NCBI RefSeq assembly: GCF_052118925.1
Contig: NZ_JBQKGG010000003.1
Location: 62,001 to 126,000, forward strand
Length of the DNA stretch: 64,000 nt
Direction of reading: 5' to 3'
Origin: Lientehia sp934351765
GTDB taxonomy: Bacteria > Bacillota > Clostridia > Lachnospirales > Lachnospiraceae
The notes beneath the pieces were generated by a model, which ran no database searches, was not told where the DNA came from, and was given only the letters and a program-made list of their open reading frames with translations. Both the position numbers and the translations under genes were made by a program. Within the stretch, counting starts at the first letter, position 1. Every line of letters starts with the position of its first letter. Of this stretch, positions 60,068-64,000 are shown in pieces.

Positions 60068-60904
60068 ATGTTAGCGAATCTGAATGATGTTCTGAAACCG
60101 GCACGAGAAAATCATTATGCAGTAGGGCTGTTCAATACCTGCAGTCTGGAATTTGCCCGCGGCGTGATCGCGGCAGCGGAGGAGACGAAATCTCCTGTCA
60201 TCATTGGAACGGCGGAGGTGCTTCTGCCTCTGGCTTCTCTTGAGGAGATGGCGGATATGCTGATCCCCATGGCAAAGCGTGCCAGTGTACCTGTAGTTGT
60301 TCATCTGGATCATGGTCTGACGGCAGAGTGCTGCAAAAAGGCTCTGGAGCTGGGCTTCAGCTCCATTATGTATGACTGCTCCACAGACCCCTATGAGGAG
60401 AATATCAAAAAGGTAGCGGAAATGACGAAGCTGGCGCATTCTTGCGGTGCAACCATCGAGGCGGAGCTTGGACATGTGGGCAACAACCCGACAACTGGTG
60501 ACGCGGCAGATCCGTCTGCATTTTATACCGAGCCGGAGCAGGCTCTTGATTACGCCACAAGAACCGGTGTAGACGCACTGGCGATTGCAGTCGGCACAGC
60601 CCATGGCGCATACAAGCTTCCTCCAAAGCTGGATTTTGCCAGAATCCGAGAAATTGCGGAAACCATCGGAACCAGCCTGGTGCTTCATGGTGGATCCGGA
60701 CTGACAGACGATGATTTCCGCAAGGCCATCACTGAGGGAATCAGCAAGATCAATATTTTTACGGACATCAATCTTGCCGGAGCGAAAGCCGCGCATGATT
60801 TCTATGAGAACGGAGAGCATTTACTGACTGATCTTCAGCCTCATATGGTGGAGGCCATCAAGCAGGCGACCATGAAGAAGATGAGAGTGTTCCAGAATCG
60901 GTAA
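60068..60904 (+). CDS. Class II ketose-bisphosphate aldolase
   Basis: A 278-residue zinc-dependent aldolase of the FbaA/GatY/KbaY family, cleaving fructose- or tagatose-1,6-bisphosphate. Zinc and catalytic residues are visible in VVHLDHGLTAECC, IEAELGHVGN, AVGTAHGAYK and LHGGSGLTDDDFRKAI. The compact size and the LANLNDVLKPARENHYAVGLFN start fit the GatY/KbaY-like branch, so the substrate is not fixed. AGAGGAGAG precedes ATG 60068. Confidence 0.9.
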   Translation: MLANLNDVLKPARENHYAVGLFNTCSLEFARGVIAAAEETKSPVIIGTAEVLLPLASLEEMADMLIPMAKRASVPVVVHLDHGLTAECCKKALELGFSSIMYDCSTDPYEENIKKVAEMTKLAHSCGATIEAELGHVGNNPTTGDAADPSAFYTEPEQALDYATRTGVDALAIAVGTAHGAYKLPPKLDFARIREIAETIGTSLVLHGGSGLTDDDFRKAITEGISKINIFTDINLAGAKAAHDFYENGEHLLTDLQPHMVEAIKQATMKKMRVFQNR

Positions 60905-60952
60905 TTAAGTGAAAGTGGACTTGGGAGAAGGTTAAAGAATATAAAACAAAAG

Positions 60953-61016
60953 CCACGCATGAGAGGTGCTGTCTTTTTGGGGAAGAGACAGAGCCGTCCT
61001 GCGTGGTTTTTATTTT
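60953..61016. terminator. Bidirectional terminator
   Basis: CCACGCA (60953-60959) pairs with TGCGTGG (61000-61006), and an inner GTCT/AGAC helix lies within. A T run follows on the plus strand; it separates the convergent aldolase and NYN genes. Confidence 0.75.
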
Positions 61017-61018
61017 CG

Positions 61019-61846
61019 TTATGACTTCAGTTTAAAGTAGACAAGCTGGACATTGCTGTTGGAATTTGCCTGGTTGCGCTTCACATCGAACATCCCCAGG
61101 GAATTGATAAAGGGGGTGAACTTGGAAAATCCGAAGTTTCGGACATCGAAATCGGGGAATCGTTTGGCCAGCTGATTTCCAAGCTCGGCGGAAAAGATCC
61201 AGCCGTCGTCGTCGGAGCATTCTTCCACAAGGGAAAGGATTGCTTTTTTGATGGTTTTCAGGTTCGTCTGGGGCTGAGGCTCCGGTTCCTGTTTTTTTTG
61301 TTTGGTACGCTTGGACTGGCTCCGGTTCTTCTTGACAGCCACTGCCTTTTCCGATTCTGCAGATGGCAGATCAGCCGGTTCCGTTACGGTCTCCGGTTCT
61401 TCCTGACTTGAGGATAAGAGAATATCCAGATATTTGAACTGGTTGCAGGCCGAAATAAAGGCCTTTGGCGTTTTACTCTCGCCCATGCCGATGACCTGCA
61501 TGCCGGATTCCCGCAGCCGTGCTGCCAGACGGGTGAAATCGCTGTCGGAGGAAGCCAGACAGAAACCGTCCACGCCGCCGGTATACAGGATATCCATGGC
61601 ATCGATGATCATGGCGGAATCTGTGGCGCTCTTTCCGGTGGTATAGCCGTACTGCTGGATCGGAATGATGGAGTTGTCCAGAAGCACCCGTTTCCAGGAA
61701 CTGAGCTGAGGGTTCGTCCAGTCGCCGTAGATCCGCTTATAGGTGGCAATACCGCTCTTTGCGGTTTCGTCCAGAATAATCTTAATGTATTTTTCAGAAA
61801 TGTTATCTGCGTCGATCAGAATCGCGAATTTTAATTCCTTGTTCAT
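61019..61846 (-). CDS. NYN (LabA-like) nuclease with OST-HTH domain
   Basis: A 275-residue protein. Residues 1-150 are a PIN-like NYN domain with acidic residues in FAILIDADNISEKY, TDSAMIIDAMDILY and CLASSDSDFTRLAARLRESG. A basic linker (about 165-205) leads to a C-terminal OST-HTH/LOTUS RNA-binding domain (IKKAILSLVEECSDDDGWIFSAELGNQLAKRFPDFDVRNFGFSKFTPFINSL). It is likely a metal-dependent ribonuclease; the target is unknown. The minus-strand start at 61846 follows AGGTTTTTATG, a weak ribosome site. Confidence 0.9.
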   Translation of the reverse strand: MNKELKFAILIDADNISEKYIKIILDETAKSGIATYKRIYGDWTNPQLSSWKRVLLDNSIIPIQQYGYTTGKSATDSAMIIDAMDILYTGGVDGFCLASSDSDFTRLAARLRESGMQVIGMGESKTPKAFISACNQFKYLDILLSSSQEEPETVTEPADLPSAESEKAVAVKKNRSQSKRTKQKKQEPEPQPQTNLKTIKKAILSLVEECSDDDGWIFSAELGNQLAKRFPDFDVRNFGFSKFTPFINSLGMFDVKRNQANSNSNVQLVYFKLKS

Positions 61847-62071
61847 AAAAACCTCATGTCGTCTTATTTAATAGGAAATGACTTCCTGTTTTATTATAAA
61901 GCAGAGGGCGGGAAAACTCAATGGAAAGTAACCACAAAGCATATCATAAATTCCGATTCTGTTCAAACTCATGAAAACGTGCTATGATAGGGGCAGGGCC
62001 GCCGGCCGCGGAGAAACCCGGGAAAGTGAGCGGAAGATCTGTGACGGCGAGAACAGGAGGATATTTGGATT

Positions 62072-62593
62072 ATGAAGGAAACCATACAGGATCTTACCAC
62101 AAGAAGAAGTGTGAAGAGGTATCAGCCGACTCAGATTAACCGGGCAGATCTGGAGAAAATCTTAAAGGCGGGCATGAATGCACCCAGTGGTATGGGACGG
62201 CAGTCGGCAGTGATGGTGGTTGTTCAGGAGCCGGAGACGGTAAAGAAGCTGTCGCGCATGAATGCGGAAGTCATGGGGGTTCACACAGATCCGTTTTACG
62301 GTGCGCCGACGGTGATCATTGTGTTTGCCGACAAGGAGGTTCCGACCTATAAGGAGGACGGAAGCCTGGTGATGGGCAACCTGCTTAATGCGGCACATGC
62401 ACTGGGGCTTGGCTCCTGCTGGATCCACCGGGCAAAAGAAGTGTTTAACAGCGCGGAGGGAAAAGCCCTCATGAAGAAGTGGGGCCTGAAGGACAGCCTG
62501 GAGGGGATCGGTCACTGTATTCTTGGCTATGGAGAGGGGCCGGAGCCTGCGGAAAAGCCCAGAAAGGACGATTATATTGTCTGGGCAGACTGA
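62072..62593 (+). CDS. Nitroreductase-family flavoprotein
   Basis: A 173-residue FMN-dependent nitroreductase. RRSVKRYQPTQI (FMN contact), LKAGMNAPSGMGRQSAVMVVV, and NLLNAAHALGLGSCWI (cofactor and dimer region) are typical, as is the late IGHCILGYGEG. Natural substrates of the short family members are unknown. AGGAGG lies ahead of ATG 62072. The glycosylase gene starts 11 bases after its stop. Confidence 0.92.
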   Translation: MKETIQDLTTRRSVKRYQPTQINRADLEKILKAGMNAPSGMGRQSAVMVVVQEPETVKKLSRMNAEVMGVHTDPFYGAPTVIIVFADKEVPTYKEDGSLVMGNLLNAAHALGLGSCWIHRAKEVFNSAEGKALMKKWGLKDSLEGIGHCILGYGEGPEPAEKPRKDDYIVWAD

Positions 62594-62603
62594 GTCTCAG
62601 AGG

Positions 62604-63104
62604 GTGATTCACGAGATTCCCCCGGTGTACGATGAGCATTCGCGCATCCTGATCCTTGGAAGCTTTCCGTCGGTGAAATCCAGGGAGGGACATTTCTTTT
62701 ACAATCATCCGCAGAACCGGCTCTGGAAGGTTCTGGCGGTATTGTTCGGGGACTGCAGGTGTGAAAAAAATACCTGTGAGGGTACGGTTCCGTCTGCGAT
62801 CGAAGAGAAAAAACAGTTTCTGCTGGATCATGGAATTGCCATGTGGGATGTGATCGCAAGCTGTGAGATCATCGGTTCCAGTGACAGCAGTATCCGGAAT
62901 GCAGTTCCCAATGATTTAACGGAGATCCTCGGGCGGGCAGCGATTGAAACCATTGTCTGCAACGGCGGAACCTCGTACCGTTTATATGAAACGTATCTGC
63001 GGGAACAGACCGGCATGGAGGCGGTAAAGCTGCCGTCCACCAGTCCCGCCAATGCAGCGTTCAGCCTGGAACGGCTGGTAAAAGCCTGGAGTGTGATCGT
63101 GTGA
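62604..63104 (+). CDS. DNA-deoxyinosine glycosylase (UDG superfamily)
   Basis: A 166-residue uracil-DNA-glycosylase-fold enzyme of the hypoxanthine-DNA glycosylase type. The front HEIPPVYDEHSRILILGSFPSVKSREGHFFYNHPQNRLWKVLA is diagnostic, and the C-terminal motif LPSTSPANA completes the active site. It removes deaminated adenine from DNA. I chose GTG 62604 because it gives the family-typical N-terminus and avoids overlap; upstream ATGs at 62523 and 62529 would overlap the nitroreductase by about 70 bases. Confidence 0.87.
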   Translation: MIHEIPPVYDEHSRILILGSFPSVKSREGHFFYNHPQNRLWKVLAVLFGDCRCEKNTCEGTVPSAIEEKKQFLLDHGIAMWDVIASCEIIGSSDSSIRNAVPNDLTEILGRAAIETIVCNGGTSYRLYETYLREQTGMEAVKLPSTSPANAAFSLERLVKAWSVIV

Positions 63105-63504
63105 CGGAGAAGTAAAAAAGGAGTGATCCTTTACTACAGGAAAAACTGAGAGTTTGCAGGGCGCGGGGAACCGGCGCCCTGAATTTATAGGCCCTGAATT
63201 TTTACATATTCTATAGGGTATTTCAGCTTGATTTTTCTGTTTTGAACGTTTAAAATAAAACTGGAATATGGAAAAATTCAAATAATTAAAACGCTTCAGA
63301 GCCTGGCTCAGAAGCGTTACAAAAATTTACAGGAAAGGCAGGTGGACAGAATGGACGGCTGTGATTCTCACGGGCGAAGTAGCAGCATAGGACGGGAAAT
63401 AAAAAGAACACAGCGGGCTTTCGGCCGTTCTGTCGTCGTCTGATTTCTGATTCTTTTTCTTTCTTATCCTATGAAAACCGGACTGGAACAAGGAGGATAA
63501 GAAT
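63105..63504 (+). other. 400-base leader of mgtE
   Basis: No gene is seen. AACGCTTC...GAAGCGTT (63290-63318) with inner GAGCC/GGCTC forms a stable hairpin. A second GC-rich hairpin near 63410-63432 is followed by a T-rich stretch, so a transcription-control leader is plausible. I looked for the M-box conserved core and did not recognise it. Confidence 0.4.
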
Positions 63505-64000
63505 ATGGAACGTGCACAGGATTACACACAGGAGATCCTGAAGATCGTGCGAAGCAATGCCTCCCCGGCTGTCATGAGCAGCAGACTGGAGGATTTTCAC
63601 GAGAACGATCTGGCAGACGCACTGCCGGAAATGACGGTTTCGGAACGATGTAAATTATATCGGATTCTGGATACCGATATGCTCTCCAATATTTTTGAGT
63701 ATACGGAAGAGGACAACGCAGCGGCGTACCTGGGTGAGATCGATGTCAAAAAAGCGGCGGCGATCCTTTCCCGCATGGAGACAAATGCCCTGGCGGATGT
63801 CCTTCAAAAACTGGACAAAGACCGGAAGAAGATCTTAATTGATCTGCTGGAGCCGGAGGTGCGGCATGATATCGAGGTGATCGCATCCTATGATGAGGAT
63901 GAGATCGGAAGCCGCATGACCACAAATTATATTGTGATCTCCTCGAAGCTGACGGTGAAGCAGGCGATGAGCAGCCTGATCTCCCAGGCGGCAAAAAATG
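63505..64000 (+). CDS. mgtE: Magnesium transporter MgtE, N-terminal part
   Basis: The first 165 residues of an MgtE-family Mg2+ channel, continuing past the window. The MgtE_N superhelical domain is visible (VMSSRLEDFHENDLADALPEMTVSERCKLYRILDTDMLSNIFEYTEEDNAAAYLGEI, then AAAILSRMETNALADVLQKL). The start of the first CBS domain follows (EIGSRMTTNYIVISSKLTVKQAM). AAGGAGG precedes ATG 63505. The N and CBS domains sense cytosolic magnesium and gate the pore. Confidence 0.93.
   Translation, partial: MERAQDYTQEILKIVRSNASPAVMSSRLEDFHENDLADALPEMTVSERCKLYRILDTDMLSNIFEYTEEDNAAAYLGEIDVKKAAAILSRMETNALADVLQKLDKDRKKILIDLLEPEVRHDIEVIASYDEDEIGSRMTTNYIVISSKLTVKQAMSSLISQAAKN

Noticed and set aside
63105..63504. 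M-box magnesium riboswitch before mgtE
   Set aside because: The conserved core sequence could not be recognised, so only a generic structured leader is reported.

Overview
The window looks like a chromosomal segment of a spore-forming, gut-type Clostridia, most likely Lachnospiraceae. This is inferred from gene content and order, not from a marker gene. The support is: the sporulation genes spoIIID, spoIID and spoIIQ plus a lone Spo0A DNA-binding domain; the order tig-clpP-clpX-lon-ysxC-xpaC-telA; the order rho-rpmE-DUF1385-prmC-prfA; a zinc-type L31; strong AGGAGG ribosome sites; and a moderately GC-rich core with AT-rich accessory patches. I recognised no rRNA, tRNA or CRISPR array.

Layout. 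1-9 kb is core: the end of malQ, a small regulator, the c-di-AMP genes cdaA-cdaR with a membrane gene in front, HPr, a polysaccharide polymerase, a radical SAM activase-like gene and the rRNA methylase rlmI. 9.1-22.5 kb is accessory. The 3' part of rlmD carries a 17-bp sequence (CATGTGGAGACGGTAGT) that recurs at 15983. Between the copies lie a foreign C-terminal extension of RlmD, an AbiEi/AbiEii toxin-antitoxin pair, a broken gene resembling an ABC-three-component effector, a truncated IS3 element, and a zinc-ribbon/HEPN-like/SEC-C protein. Just outside the right copy is an 896-residue protein joining three ADP-ribose-removing domains: bacterial-type PARG, DraG/ARH glycohydrolase and macrodomain. 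Its last codons run into three 26-bp repeats with an exact 31-bp period that look like an IS21-type end. A 30-bp perfect palindrome and a second IS3 scrap follow.

From 19 to 22.5 kb there is a small cluster: an Rrf2 regulator, a DUF3786 protein, a TetR regulator and a CooC-type ATPase. It ends in decayed pieces of a second CooC and of a DUF1537 kinase. Two copies of a ~108-bp promoter/operator cassette with identical spacing drive its two arms. This resembles the remnant of a nickel- or corrinoid-enzyme maturation locus.

22.5-31 kb returns to core: a Spo0A-C protein, spoIIID, a CmpB-like membrane protein, mreB, recD2, comF, spoIID and spoIIQ, the last with a very good sigma-F promoter. 31-40 kb holds transport and regulation: TetR, a PutP-type symporter, a zinc-ribbon PrsW protease, a CYTH enzyme, and a MarR-controlled heterodimeric ABC exporter with one degenerate ATP site. 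40-50 kb holds protein quality control (trigger factor, ClpP, ClpX, Lon) and the TelA/XpaC pair. 50-64 kb holds Rho with a long Asn/Gln-rich insertion, L31, DUF1385, PrmC, RF1, an NhaC antiporter, an aldehyde dehydrogenase, a class II aldolase, a NYN/OST-HTH protein, a nitroreductase, a DNA glycosylase and the start of mgtE.

The most promising part for new biology is the rlmD-linked defence-rich island together with the triple ADP-ribose hydrolase beside it.
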